Below are positions 25,328 through 34,027 of a DNA stretch of 64,000 nt, one piece after another. The DNA is from Laceyella putida. GTDB lineage: Bacteria > Bacillota > Bacilli > Thermoactinomycetales > Thermoactinomycetaceae. The stretch spans positions 1-64,000 of the forward strand of contig NZ_JBHTBW010000015.1 of assembly GCF_042665195.1 (NCBI RefSeq), written 5' to 3'. A program made the position numbers and the translations under genes. The notes under the pieces are model-generated. The model did not search any database, was not told the DNA's origin, and saw only the letters and a program-made list of their open reading frames with translations. Positions within the stretch are counted from its first letter, which is position 1; each line of letters opens with the position of its first letter.

Positions 25328-27166
25328 CTACTTCATCCGCATTTGAAGCTGTTTCCTCAGCAACGCAATCTCTTGCATCAACTGCGCCGCCTTGACGGGT
25401 TCATCAGCACGCGATAATCGTTCAACCATTTTTTCTTTCTCTTCAATTTCTCTTAATATGGGGACATTCTTTATATGCCGGACATAATCCAGCAACGCTT
25501 CTTCCGATAAGGCTTCAGGCACATCTAGCATCGCACATTCACTGGCTTTGGAAACAAGCGTTTGATCCGGGAGGGTGCTGATAAATCGACCAATATCTTC
25601 CGGGTTACCCTGATCATAATAGACATATAGATAGGCAGCGAGCGCTGCGTAAATCTCCGTATTAAAATCTGCGCCAACCTTTTCCTTTACCCAATCCGTT
25701 ACAGTGTGACTCTTCATCATATGGGCAACGAGATACATTTCCGATTTCTCCGCGATGGAATGTACATGCGTTCCACCGAGCAAATGTTTGCTAGGCTCTC
25801 GATACCCATTATTCCACCTGGGGGCCTCTTTATCCCTTCTGTCTTCTCTCTTTTTCCGTTTTTTTGCCCGCCTGAGGTCTTCTTTGAGTGCGTCGAGCGA
25901 AAGTCCAAACTCCTCTGCCAGCCGTCGAAGGTAATGATCCTGTTCAATGACGAGTGGCAATTCCGCTACCGCCGCGACTGCTTCCACCAGATATTTCATT
26001 CGCTCGTCTTCATCCTGCAGATTATAATTTCTCTTTAGACTTTCCAGTTTGAATGCGGTTAATGACAAAGCTGCGGACAAGACTTCCTCTTTAAATGCAG
26101 TTCCTCCAAATCGTCGAATATAATCATCAGGGTCCAAACCAAGGGGCATTTGCGCCACTTTGACCGTGCACTCCTGTTTCCGCAACAGCTCCAACGCCCG
26201 TGCCGCCGCGTTTTGCCCTGCCTGGTCTGAATCGTAACAAAGGATGACCGTCTCGACGTTGCGCTTCAAGACGCGCGCTTGATCATCAGTGAGCGAAGTA
26301 CCAAGCGTGGCCACACAACCTGGAATACCTGCTTGCCAGGCGGAGATCACATCCATGTAGCCTTCAAATAAAATGGCTTGTTGCTCCTTGCGAATATGAG
26401 AACGTGCACGATGAAGGTTAAATAAATGATTCCCTTTCGAAAAAATGGGCGTCTCCGGGCTGTTTAAATACTTGGGGCGCCCATCGCCCAACAATCGTCC
26501 GCCAAACGCGATGACACGACCTTGCGAATCGAGAATCGGAAACATGATGCGGTCGCGAAAGCGGTCATAGTACTTCGTCACCCCCGCCTCTTGACGAGTG
26601 GATAATAAGCCCGCTTTTTCCAACAATTCTTCTTGAAATCCCCTTCTCTTCAAAAATGACAAGAGAAATTGAAAAGAAGCGGGTGCATAACCCAGCTGGA
26701 ATTCTTTGATCGCCTCAGGTGAAACATCTCGTTTCGCCAAATATTGACGCGCTTTTTCACCATAAGGTGTCGCTACGAGCACATGATGGTACAGTTTAGC
26801 TGCCAAGTCCGTCGCTTTGCGCATTTGTGCTCGCTCGGCTTCCGCGGGATCAGCCTCAGGCGAAATCGACTCGGGGACAGCAATGCCCGCCTGATCAGCC
26901 AAATGGCGTATGGCTTCCGTAAAGGTGAGCTGTTCGACGTCCATCACAAACTTGATCGCATCACCGCCAGCACCACAGCCAAAACAATAATAGATTTGTT
27001 TATCCGGTGCCACGGAAAAAGAGGGAGATTTTTCGGAGTGAAATGGACATAATCCAAAATAATTGCGACCGCTTTTTTTAAGAGACACATACTGTTGCAC
27101 AATGTCTACTATATCAAAATACCGTCGTACTTGGTCAATCACTTCATCAGGGATTCTTCCTCCCAT
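25328..27166 (-). CDS. dnaG: DNA primase DnaG
   Basis: Primase synthesising RNA primers at the replication fork, 612 residues. The N-terminal zinc-binding motif has C40, H43, C61 and C64. The TOPRIM core has FEGYMDVISA and the later CYDSDQAGQNAA acidic motif, and FGGRLLGDGRPKYLNSPETP is characteristic. A C-terminal helicase-binding region follows. The N-terminus MGGRIPDEVIDQV matches family starts, but the ribosome site is weak. A possible upstream small ORF overlaps the start and might couple translation. Confidence 0.96.
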   Translation of the reverse strand: MGGRIPDEVIDQVRRYFDIVDIVQQYVSLKKSGRNYFGLCPFHSEKSPSFSVAPDKQIYYCFGCGAGGDAIKFVMDVEQLTFTEAIRHLADQAGIAVPESISPEADPAEAERAQMRKATDLAAKLYHHVLVATPYGEKARQYLAKRDVSPEAIKEFQLGYAPASFQFLLSFLKRRGFQEELLEKAGLLSTRQEAGVTKYYDRFRDRIMFPILDSQGRVIAFGGRLLGDGRPKYLNSPETPIFSKGNHLFNLHRARSHIRKEQQAILFEGYMDVISAWQAGIPGCVATLGTSLTDDQARVLKRNVETVILCYDSDQAGQNAAARALELLRKQECTVKVAQMPLGLDPDDYIRRFGGTAFKEEVLSAALSLTAFKLESLKRNYNLQDEDERMKYLVEAVAAVAELPLVIEQDHYLRRLAEEFGLSLDALKEDLRRAKKRKKREDRRDKEAPRWNNGYREPSKHLLGGTHVHSIAEKSEMYLVAHMMKSHTVTDWVKEKVGADFNTEIYAALAAYLYVYYDQGNPEDIGRFISTLPDQTLVSKASECAMLDVPEALSEEALLDYVRHIKNVPILREIEEKEKMVERLSRADEPVKAAQLMQEIALLRKQLQMRMK

Positions 27167-27324
27167 ACAGAATCACTGCTTTCTGTACTTATCCAATTGG
27201 TGTAAATAGGAGTGTCATGTGCGGAACGAATGTTATCTATTCGCCAACATTCGTCAAAGTCCTTCTCAGTCATTCGCAAATTGGATTGGTAATATTTACC
27301 GATCAACCCTAAGCACTTATTTAT
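27139..27324 (-). CDS. Candidate small leader ORF overlapping the start of dnaG
   Basis: An open frame of 61 codons runs into dnaG and stops (TGA at 27141-27139) nine codons inside it. GGAGG is followed after 5 bases by ATA at 27324, which would be a non-canonical start; the first canonical codon is TTG at 27306 (55 residues) with no well-spaced ribosome site. The predicted product is acidic and polar (e.g. RMTEKDFDECWRIDNIRSA) and has no recognised family. A 9-bp inverted repeat (ACGAATGTT/AACATTCGT) lies inside, at 27226-27254. Coding is not established; the region may instead be an untranslated leader. Confidence 0.3.
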   Translation of the reverse strand: MNKCLGLIGKYYQSNLRMTEKDFDECWRIDNIRSAHDTPIYTNWISTESSDSVWEEESLMK

Positions 27325-27466
27325 CCTATCCTCCTATTCTACATAAATATAGCTTCTCCTTCTGTTAACCTTTTTTTACAATTGACGGATTTTGTAATCG
27401 GTTGTCGAAGCGTGACATTTTCTATCCCTTAACTTTTTATCTTACTTCTATCATAGAACCATTTCA

Positions 27467-27494
27467 ACAAAAAATACCCGGAATTTTCCGGGTA
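27467..27494 (-). terminator. Terminator downstream of ppdK
   Basis: A 7-bp stem (TACCCGG/CCGGGTA) with a 6-base loop is followed by TTTTTTG on the minus strand. It is about 355 bases beyond the ppdK stop, and no other minus-strand gene reads into it. Confidence 0.8.
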
Positions 27495-27847
27495 AATCTT
27501 GGACAACTTCGTTTGAAACGTGCCCGGGGATGGGGTGTCTTCATCTCGCTTGCTGACACTATGGCCCAGGAGTCGATTTTTGAGTCCGCGTTCATTGGCC
27601 GCTGAGAAGTAGCTCCGTCGCCGAACTCCGGCGCGGGCCTACCTTCGTGAGCTTGAGGGCCTGTCCTCGTGAGTTTGAGGGCAAAGTCACTGCCGTTCTC
27701 AGGGTTGCCCGCTTTCCTCCTTCGTTCTTAACGAAGCTTGATCAACTGCTCCCAGTAACGAAGCTTTCACCCACAGGTACAGGCAAAAATCTTCCTCCTC
27801 TAGGCTTTGTCATGATCCTGTGGTGGGCTGTCTCGCATCCCTTTATC
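27495..27847. other. 353-base non-coding stretch between ppdK and its terminator
   Basis: No frame is open over a useful length with a ribosome site. It contains an 18-base direct repeat with two differences (27643-27660 and 27665-27682, CTCGTGAGTTTGAGGGC-like), a repeated AACGAAGCTT, and a small hairpin CGCCG/CGGCG. On the minus strand two frames are open for 30-60 codons between stops, which may mark a decayed gene or element. I do not recognise it. Confidence 0.4.
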
Positions 27848-30514
27848 TTATCTTGATATCCGCTGCTTTCTGCGTTCCTTTACCTCCGCTTGTGCGGCCG
27901 CCAATCGGGCCAATGGAACACGGTAAGGAGAACAGCTCACATAATCGAGTCCCACTTCATGGCAGAATTGAATCGATTGTTTTTCGCCGCCGTGTTCGCC
28001 GCAAATCCCCAATTTTAATTGTGGATTGGTTTGTCTGCCCTGTTGGGAAGCCCAGCGAACCAATTTGCCCACCCCGTTCCGATCCAATACCATAAATGGG
28101 TTTTCAGGCAAAATCTTCTCATCCACATACGTATGCAGGAATTTGCCTTCCGCATCGTCACGGCTGTAGCCAAAGGTCATCTGGGTCAAATCATTTGTTC
28201 CGAAGGAGAAAAAGTCAGCTTCTGCAGCGATTTCGTCCGCCGTTAACGCAGCGCGCGGCACCTCAATCATCGTTCCCACCCGGAACGTGACCGGTGAGCC
28301 ATTCCGTTCGGTCCGCTTCATCGCCGCCCCTTCAATAATCTGGCGCATCCGCTTCAACTCGTTGACATGCCCGACCAGCGGAATCATGATCTCCACTTGC
28401 ACCGGGATGCCTTGAGACTGGCATTCTTCAGCCGCTTGCAAAATCGCTTCCACCTGCATCTCGGCGATTTCCGGATAAGTTAAGGCTAGACGACACCCGC
28501 GATGGCCCAGCATCGGGTTGGCTTCATTGAGCGCCCGCACTTTCTTGATCCATTGTTCTTGTTCCTTCCGCTTGTGCGGGTCGATGCTCCCTGCCATTTG
28601 TTGCTTTGTCGACTCTACCAACAGCTCCTCCAAATCCGGCACAAATTCATGCAGGGGTGGATCAAGCAGGCGGATCGTAACAGGCAAGCCTTCCATGGCG
28701 CGGAACAATCCCGCAAAATCCTCTTTCTGCATGGGCAACAGCTCCGCCAGTGCTTCTTTGCGTTCCGCAAGCGTCTCCGCCATGATCATCTTTTGCATCA
28801 CCGGCAAACGGGCCGCATCCATGAACATATGCTCCGTCCGGCACAACCCAATGCCCTCCGCGCCAAATGACCGGGCTTTCTTGGCATCCTCCGGCGTATC
28901 GGCATTGGTCCGCACTTGCAGTCGCCGCATTTCATCCGCCCATGTGAGCAATTCTTCACACTCTGGCGACAGCACCGGCTCGATCATCGGCAGTTCGCCG
29001 ATAAAAATCTGCCCCGTGCTTCCGTCGATGGAGATGCGATCTCCTTCATGCAAGACCCGCTCACCGGCACTCACCCTTTTCTGGCTGCCATCAATGCGCA
29101 ACTCCTCACATCCGCAAATACAAGCTTTTCCCATGCCCCTGGCCACCACGGCAGCGTGACTTGTCATGCCGCCCCGGCTCGTCAAAATCCCTTTGGCGGC
29201 CAGGATGCCATGAATATCATCCGGTGTGGTCTCTGGTCTGACCAAGATCACCGCTTCTCCCGCTTTTGTCCATCGCTCCGCATCATCGGCCGTGAAAACG
29301 ATGCGGCCCGTTGCCGCTCCCGGTGAAGCCGGCAATCCCTTAACCCAAGCTTTCCGGTCGCCCAACTCCGCAAATTGGCGGTGAAGCAACCGTTCAATCT
29401 GTTCCGGTTCGATGCGCAACAACGCTTCTTCTCGGTCAATCACGTTTTCCTTGACCAAATCAACGGCGATTTTCACTGCGGCCTGGGCGGTACGTTTCCC
29501 GTTTCTCGTCTGGAGAATGTAGAGTCTCCCTTGTTCAACCGTAAACTCGATATCCTGCATATCCTGATAATGCTGTTCCAATTTATGTGCGATGGAGGTC
29601 AGCTCTTCGTAAACTTCCGGCATGCTGTGCGCCAGATCGTTGATCGGCCTTGGCGTGCGAATGCCGGCAACCACGTCTTCACCTTGGGCGTTCAACAGAA
29701 ATTCGCCGTACAACTCTTTTTCTCCCGTCGCGGGATTTCGCGTAAACGCCACTCCCGTCCCCGAGTCATTGCCGCGATTGCCGAACACCATCGATTGCAC
29801 ATTGACCGCTGTCCCCAAATCATCCGGAATATGGTGAATCTTGCGGTAAATGCGAGCCCTCGCATTATTCCAAGATTGGAAAACCGCTTCCACTGCTTGC
29901 CGGAGCTGTTCAAACGGATCTTGCGGAAACGGCTGATCCGTCTTGTCGAGAATGAACGCTTGATATTCCTCAATGATCGCATGAAGATGCTTGGCTGACA
30001 ACTCCGTATCCAGACGCAAGCCCGCAGCGTGTTTGTGCCGCTCCATGATCTGTTCAAAATGGTAATGATCCAACCCCAAAACCACATCGCCGAACATCTG
30101 GATCAAACGGCGGTAACAATCATAGGCAAAACGCGGATTTCCCGTCAGCTGGGCTAATCCTTTCACCGTTTCATCATTTAACCCCAGATTTAAAATGGTA
30201 TCCATCATCCCCGGCATCGAATGCACCGCGCCAGACCGAACAGACAGCAATAGGGGGGCGTTCGGATTTCCTAATTCTTTCCCTGTCAGCGTTTGCAATT
30301 CCATTAAGGCGTCACGAAGTTCAAGCGTGACCTGTTCCGGCAAGCGCTCGCCCTCGGCGAAAAAGGCCCGGCACGCTTCCGTCGTGATGGTGAATCCGGG
30401 TGGCACGGGGAGCCCCACCCGAGTCATCTCTGCGAGATTGGCTCCCTTTCCTCCCAGCAGCTCTTTCCACTCCGCCTTACCTTCCCCAAATGAATAAATG
30501 GTTTTGATGGTCAT
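27848..30514 (-). CDS. ppdK: Pyruvate, phosphate dikinase
   Basis: An 888-residue enzyme interconverting pyruvate + ATP + Pi and PEP + AMP + PPi. The N-terminal ATP-grasp domain begins with GGKGANLAEM and contains SVRSGAVHSMPGMMDT and GNRGNDSGTGVAFTRNP. The swivelling phosphohistidine domain has GGMTSHAAVVARG with H453 and the regulatory threonine T451. The C-terminal PEP/pyruvate barrel includes GLCRTEHMF, HRGCRL and GICGEHGG. Length is normal. Its ATG overlaps the stop of the regulator gene (ATGA), so the two are co-translated. In B. subtilis no ppdK is present at this place. Confidence 0.97.
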   Translation of the reverse strand: MTIKTIYSFGEGKAEWKELLGGKGANLAEMTRVGLPVPPGFTITTEACRAFFAEGERLPEQVTLELRDALMELQTLTGKELGNPNAPLLLSVRSGAVHSMPGMMDTILNLGLNDETVKGLAQLTGNPRFAYDCYRRLIQMFGDVVLGLDHYHFEQIMERHKHAAGLRLDTELSAKHLHAIIEEYQAFILDKTDQPFPQDPFEQLRQAVEAVFQSWNNARARIYRKIHHIPDDLGTAVNVQSMVFGNRGNDSGTGVAFTRNPATGEKELYGEFLLNAQGEDVVAGIRTPRPINDLAHSMPEVYEELTSIAHKLEQHYQDMQDIEFTVEQGRLYILQTRNGKRTAQAAVKIAVDLVKENVIDREEALLRIEPEQIERLLHRQFAELGDRKAWVKGLPASPGAATGRIVFTADDAERWTKAGEAVILVRPETTPDDIHGILAAKGILTSRGGMTSHAAVVARGMGKACICGCEELRIDGSQKRVSAGERVLHEGDRISIDGSTGQIFIGELPMIEPVLSPECEELLTWADEMRRLQVRTNADTPEDAKKARSFGAEGIGLCRTEHMFMDAARLPVMQKMIMAETLAERKEALAELLPMQKEDFAGLFRAMEGLPVTIRLLDPPLHEFVPDLEELLVESTKQQMAGSIDPHKRKEQEQWIKKVRALNEANPMLGHRGCRLALTYPEIAEMQVEAILQAAEECQSQGIPVQVEIMIPLVGHVNELKRMRQIIEGAAMKRTERNGSPVTFRVGTMIEVPRAALTADEIAAEADFFSFGTNDLTQMTFGYSRDDAEGKFLHTYVDEKILPENPFMVLDRNGVGKLVRWASQQGRQTNPQLKLGICGEHGGEKQSIQFCHEVGLDYVSCSPYRVPLARLAAAQAEVKERRKQRISR

Positions 30515-31332
30515 GCAGGAGAGCCTCCTTTTTTTAACATATCGAGAATCATGTTGGCTGTCTCTTCTACCGCTTTGTTCGAAACATCAATCATCGGGCA
30601 TCCCAGACGACGAATCACTTGATCGGCATACTCCAGCTCATAGATGATGCGCTCCATGCTCGCATAGTTGGCACCTGTCGCCAAACCCAATGATTTTAAG
30701 CGCTCTTGGCGAATATGATTCAGTTGTTGCGGATCAATCGTCAAGCCGATACAGCGACTCGTGGGAATCTGGAACAATTCTTCCGGCGGTTCCACTTCGG
30801 GCACAAGGGGAACATTGGCCACTTTTAACCGTTTGTGTGCCAGGTACATGGACAGCGGGGTTTTGGAAGTGCGCGATACCCCGATCAACACCACATCGGC
30901 TCCCAACACGCCGCGTGGATCTTTGCCGTCATCATACTTCACCGCAAATTCGATCGCTTCCACTTTGCGGAAATAATCCTCGTCCAGTTTGTGAATGAGG
31001 CCGGGTTCCTGGCGCGGTTGCATCTGGTACAAACTTGACAAGCCCCGTATCATCGGCCCCATGATATCCACATAAGGCACATCTTTTCGTTCCGCTTCTT
31101 CAATCAATAGCTGTTGCAACTCTGGTAATACTAAAGTAAAAGCGATTAGGGCATTTTCTTCTTTGGCGGCTTGCACCGTTTCTTTAATGGTTTCTTTATC
31201 CGTTACGTAAGGCACGCGGCGAATATCCAAAGACGCCCCGTTGAATTGAATGGACGCCGCTCGTACGACAAACTCCGCCGTTTCACCTACGGAATCAGAG
31301 ACCACATAAACGACAGCTTGATGTTCAATCAT
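30511..31332 (-). CDS. PPDK regulatory kinase/pyrophosphorylase (DUF299, YqfL family)
   Basis: A 273-residue bifunctional regulator that phosphorylates the active-site threonine of a PEP-forming dikinase with ADP and removes it by Pi-dependent phosphorolysis. It carries VVYVVSDSVGETAEFV at the N-terminus, the P-loop-like IGVSRTSKTPLS, and YLAHKRLKVANVPLVPEV, all diagnostic. Adjacency and overlap with ppdK show that PPDK, not PEP synthase, is the target. The start at 31332 aligns with family N-termini; GGAGGGG lies 12 bases upstream. A GTG eight codons earlier is the alternative. Confidence 0.94.
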   Translation of the reverse strand: MIEHQAVVYVVSDSVGETAEFVVRAASIQFNGASLDIRRVPYVTDKETIKETVQAAKEENALIAFTLVLPELQQLLIEEAERKDVPYVDIMGPMIRGLSSLYQMQPRQEPGLIHKLDEDYFRKVEAIEFAVKYDDGKDPRGVLGADVVLIGVSRTSKTPLSMYLAHKRLKVANVPLVPEVEPPEELFQIPTSRCIGLTIDPQQLNHIRQERLKSLGLATGANYASMERIIYELEYADQVIRRLGCPMIDVSNKAVEETANMILDMLKKGGSPA

Positions 31333-31361
31333 GGAAATGGGGTTCCCCTCCTTCACTCGAG

Positions 31362-31991
31362 TTACGGTTGTCCAAGTTCGACAAATGCTTTGACTAAGGT
31401 TGTTTTACTAATCCGTCCAACAACTTCCATTTCTTGTGGGCGATCATCATATGGGCGCACAACGGGAAGCGAATCCACTTCATGTCTCATCATCTGTACA
31501 GCGGCATAATAAAGCGTATCATCAGGTGTGCAAGTGACGATGTTCGGCATGCGCGTCATGATCACGCCGACCGGCATCGAGCGCAGGTCTTGCTTTCCCA
31601 TCGAAGCCTGCAACAAATCTTTGCGGGAAACGACTCCGACTAATTGCCCTTCTTTTTTGGTCACAATCAGGGAACCCACATCTTCCAAGAACATCGTGCA
31701 AATGGCATCATAAATCGATGTCTCTTCCCGAACTACGATGGGCAGTGACTTATAATCGCGCACATAAAGGTTTCGTATGTGTTCACCCAACAGTTGATTC
31801 GTTGTTTTTCCCGAATAAAAATAACCTACGCGTGGCCGGGCGTCCAACAAGCCGGCCATGGTCAAGATGGCCAAGTCAGGCCTTAGCGTGGCCCGTGTCA
31901 GCTTCAGCTTTTCGGCTATTTGTTCGCCGGTGATCGGTCCTTCCGCTTTTACGATCTCTAGGATCTTTTCTTGGCGTTTGGTAAGTTCTAT
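31362..31991 (-). CDS. ccpN: CcpN-type catabolite repressor (HTH plus two CBS domains)
   Basis: Repressor of gluconeogenic genes in the B. subtilis CcpN/YqzB family. The frame encodes an N-terminal winged-helix segment (IELTKRQEKILEIVKAEGPI, then a recognition helix with TRATLRPDLAIL) followed by two CBS domains (about residues 75-195) with IYDAICTMFLEDVG and VGVVSRKDLLQAS. Length with the HTH is about 209 residues, equal to the family. No ATG, GTG or TTG lies between the upstream in-frame stop and the HTH. AGGGGG is followed after 9 bases by ATA at 31991. The first canonical start, TTG at 31874, would remove the DNA-binding domain. Either a rare start is used or there is a base error. Confidence 0.85.
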   Translation of the reverse strand: MELTKRQEKILEIVKAEGPITGEQIAEKLKLTRATLRPDLAILTMAGLLDARPRVGYFYSGKTTNQLLGEHIRNLYVRDYKSLPIVVREETSIYDAICTMFLEDVGSLIVTKKEGQLVGVVSRKDLLQASMGKQDLRSMPVGVIMTRMPNIVTCTPDDTLYYAAVQMMRHEVDSLPVVRPYDDRPQEMEVVGRISKTTLVKAFVELGQP

Positions 31992-32165
31992 ACGCTTACA
32001 CCCCCTACTTATAGCCCATATCCCATTTTATTATGACATACTATTTTATGATTACCTAGATATAGTATATACTATATCCATCCCTTTTTACCACTGCAAA
32101 TTTTCGCCACAATGCTGTACGCAATAACCACATGCTGATTTCAGCAATCACGGGGAGATGAAAAC

Positions 32166-33080
32166 ATGCTGTTTACCAATCCAATTGCCATACATTGTCC
32201 CGTTCATTTTCACGATCTGCACCATGTCGCCAGTATAGGCTGCAGCCAAATCGAATTGCAACTTCCTGGCGAGGCCTATTCCGCAGCCGAGCTGATGGAG
32301 ATGTTGCAATCGACCGGGCTGACACCGATCGCCTTTCGCGCTCCCGCTTCTTTGGGTTTGGGTTCCTCTCACTTTCCACTGGAGCAATGGAAACACTGGC
32401 TCCGTCTCATTGGCCAACTGAACCTGGAAGCGCCGCGGTTGGTCTGCCATGCGGCTCCTGTTCCGCTGGGCATGATCTTTGAGTATATGGATGAACGGCC
32501 AATGGATTTTAATTCCATGCAAGATATGAAAAGTGAACTGGTTTCACGGATCGTCACGCAACTTCACCAATTGCACGAGCTGGGCAAGTCCGCCAACATC
32601 CAATTGCTCATTGAAAATGCGCCCATGGGCGGGGAAGCTTATTTTGAACCGGGTCATTCCATGCTTTATCCCGTTCTTCGGACACCGCGCCATCTTGTGC
32701 ATTTGGCGGAGCAAGCACCCGTTCGAATCTGCTTTGATACGGCCTATGCCCGGATCGCTTCGAATGTGCTCACCTATATGCACCGTTCACGTAGCCTGTT
32801 CGCCGGTGCGACAGAGCAAGAGATATTGAATGCACCTAACGATTGGCTCCGGTTCCACGAAGAATGCAGAGCGGAGATCGGCATGGTGCGCCTCGGATAT
32901 GCGATCAGTTGGGGCGATACATCCACCACCTGCCACATTCCTTTTCCCGAATCCGCTTATGGCGAATTGATCCACTTTGCCGAACTGGTGGATCCGGAAG
33001 TCCCCATCGTGCTGGCAGTCGGCGGGAAAGAGAAGTTGCAACAGACGTTAAACACGTTGCATCATCTCAAACGGTCATAA
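32166..33080 (+). CDS. Sugar phosphate isomerase/epimerase-like TIM-barrel protein
   Basis: A 304-residue protein resembling the xylose-isomerase-like/AP-endonuclease-2 superfamily. Features include a first strand with HDLHHVASIGCSQIELQLPG, the NIQLLIENAPMGGEAYF segment (Glu typical of strand 5), and VRICFDTAYARI (Asp ligand position). Several His and Asp residues that could bind metal are present late in the chain (GYAISWGDTSTTCHIPFP). The exact reaction is unknown. It is a plus-strand single gene with GGGGAGA before the ATG and its own terminator. Confidence 0.78.
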   Translation: MLFTNPIAIHCPVHFHDLHHVASIGCSQIELQLPGEAYSAAELMEMLQSTGLTPIAFRAPASLGLGSSHFPLEQWKHWLRLIGQLNLEAPRLVCHAAPVPLGMIFEYMDERPMDFNSMQDMKSELVSRIVTQLHQLHELGKSANIQLLIENAPMGGEAYFEPGHSMLYPVLRTPRHLVHLAEQAPVRICFDTAYARIASNVLTYMHRSRSLFAGATEQEILNAPNDWLRFHEECRAEIGMVRLGYAISWGDTSTTCHIPFPESAYGELIHFAELVDPEVPIVLAVGGKEKLQQTLNTLHHLKRS

Positions 33081-33099
33081 TAGGTATGATCTTGAGACG

Positions 33100-33149
33100 A
33101 ACCGAGGCCATGGCGAATGCACAATCCCCTTGACGGGCCTCGGTTTTTC
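33100..33149 (+). terminator. Terminator of the isomerase-like gene
   Basis: A 10-bp stem (AACCGAGGCC/GGCCTCGGTT) with a 26-base loop is followed by TTT, 20 bases after the stop. Confidence 0.75.
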
Positions 33150-33160
33150 CAATGCTCCAC

Positions 33161-33892
33161 CTACTTATTCATTTTGAGAAAAACCTCGTACAGCCAAGTC
33201 TCCACCTGCTCGCGTGAGTGGATTCCATCCGGATTGCGCACGGCTTCCGCTTCTTCTCTGGACACGCCGTATTCCCTGGCCTCCGGCTCGTTGGCGATTC
33301 CCCGACTGATATAATACAATTTGCTGTTGCCGAAAAAGGTAATGTCATAACCGTAAAAATCGGGCAATTGGTAACCCGACTCGTCAAACGGAAGACTTCC
33401 GACCTTCTTCCAACTTCCATTCAAGATCGCCGCCGGCTCCGTACATAAGGTAAATAATCGGTTTTTCTCTTTTTTCTTAAACGTCGCCATGGCCATCGCT
33501 TTTTTGCTGAAAAGGTCGTAATATTCCAGATACCAAGGTTCATCCGGTTTCCTGCCGTGCACAATCATGCCGTAACCAGTCAATTTGCCGTCCAAAAGCG
33601 GGATGGCCACAATATCACCGGGCTGGATCTGATTGGACTTGGACTTGCTTGTTTTTTTCACCTTTAACTTGCATTCCGTCACTTGCATCCCCGCCAACTC
33701 ATCGCTCACACGTTCCCCCGCCAAAGCGAATGCGGTATGGATGATGCCTTGCCATTCCTCCAGTGTCGGCTTGCGTCCGATCTTCTCGACACTGGAACGG
33801 GCGAGGTTAACCCACGTCTCACTTAACCGTTGACTCAGTTGTTGTTCATGCGGATGCGGTTTCTTTGGTGTTGTCTCTTTTTTTCTTGGCAT
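33161..33892 (-). CDS. Imm26-like protein of unknown role
   Basis: A 243-residue soluble protein. After a basic N-terminal tail, residues about 90-200 contain QPGDIVAIPLLDGKLTGYG and following strands that resemble the Imm26 immunity-protein fold. The first 80 residues are helical and carry RKPTLEEWQGIIHTAF. No toxin gene is next to it. The start is uncertain: ATG at 33892, or GTG at 33907 overlapping the only GGGAGA site. Family placement rests on one motif region. Confidence 0.6.
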   Translation of the reverse strand: MPRKKETTPKKPHPHEQQLSQRLSETWVNLARSSVEKIGRKPTLEEWQGIIHTAFALAGERVSDELAGMQVTECKLKVKKTSKSKSNQIQPGDIVAIPLLDGKLTGYGMIVHGRKPDEPWYLEYYDLFSKKAMAMATFKKKEKNRLFTLCTEPAAILNGSWKKVGSLPFDESGYQLPDFYGYDITFFGNSKLYYISRGIANEPEAREYGVSREEAEAVRNPDGIHSREQVETWLYEVFLKMNK

Positions 33893-34027
33893 GATGGGTA
33901 TTGACACTCTCCCAGTTTAACATTTAAAAATAGCGTGCATTTCTTATTTTAATACATAGAATTATGATTACAACCGGCGTTGGGAAGCCCTTGTCGCTGA
34001 TGGACGCGCCATGTTGAGTCCAATTTG

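Noticed and set aside
27402..27605. 67-codon plus-strand frame over the ppdK terminator
   Set aside because: It runs through a terminator hairpin and has no ribosome site.
28518..29159. 213-codon plus-strand open frame opposite ppdK
   Set aside because: Serine-rich shadow of a well-conserved gene with no family match.
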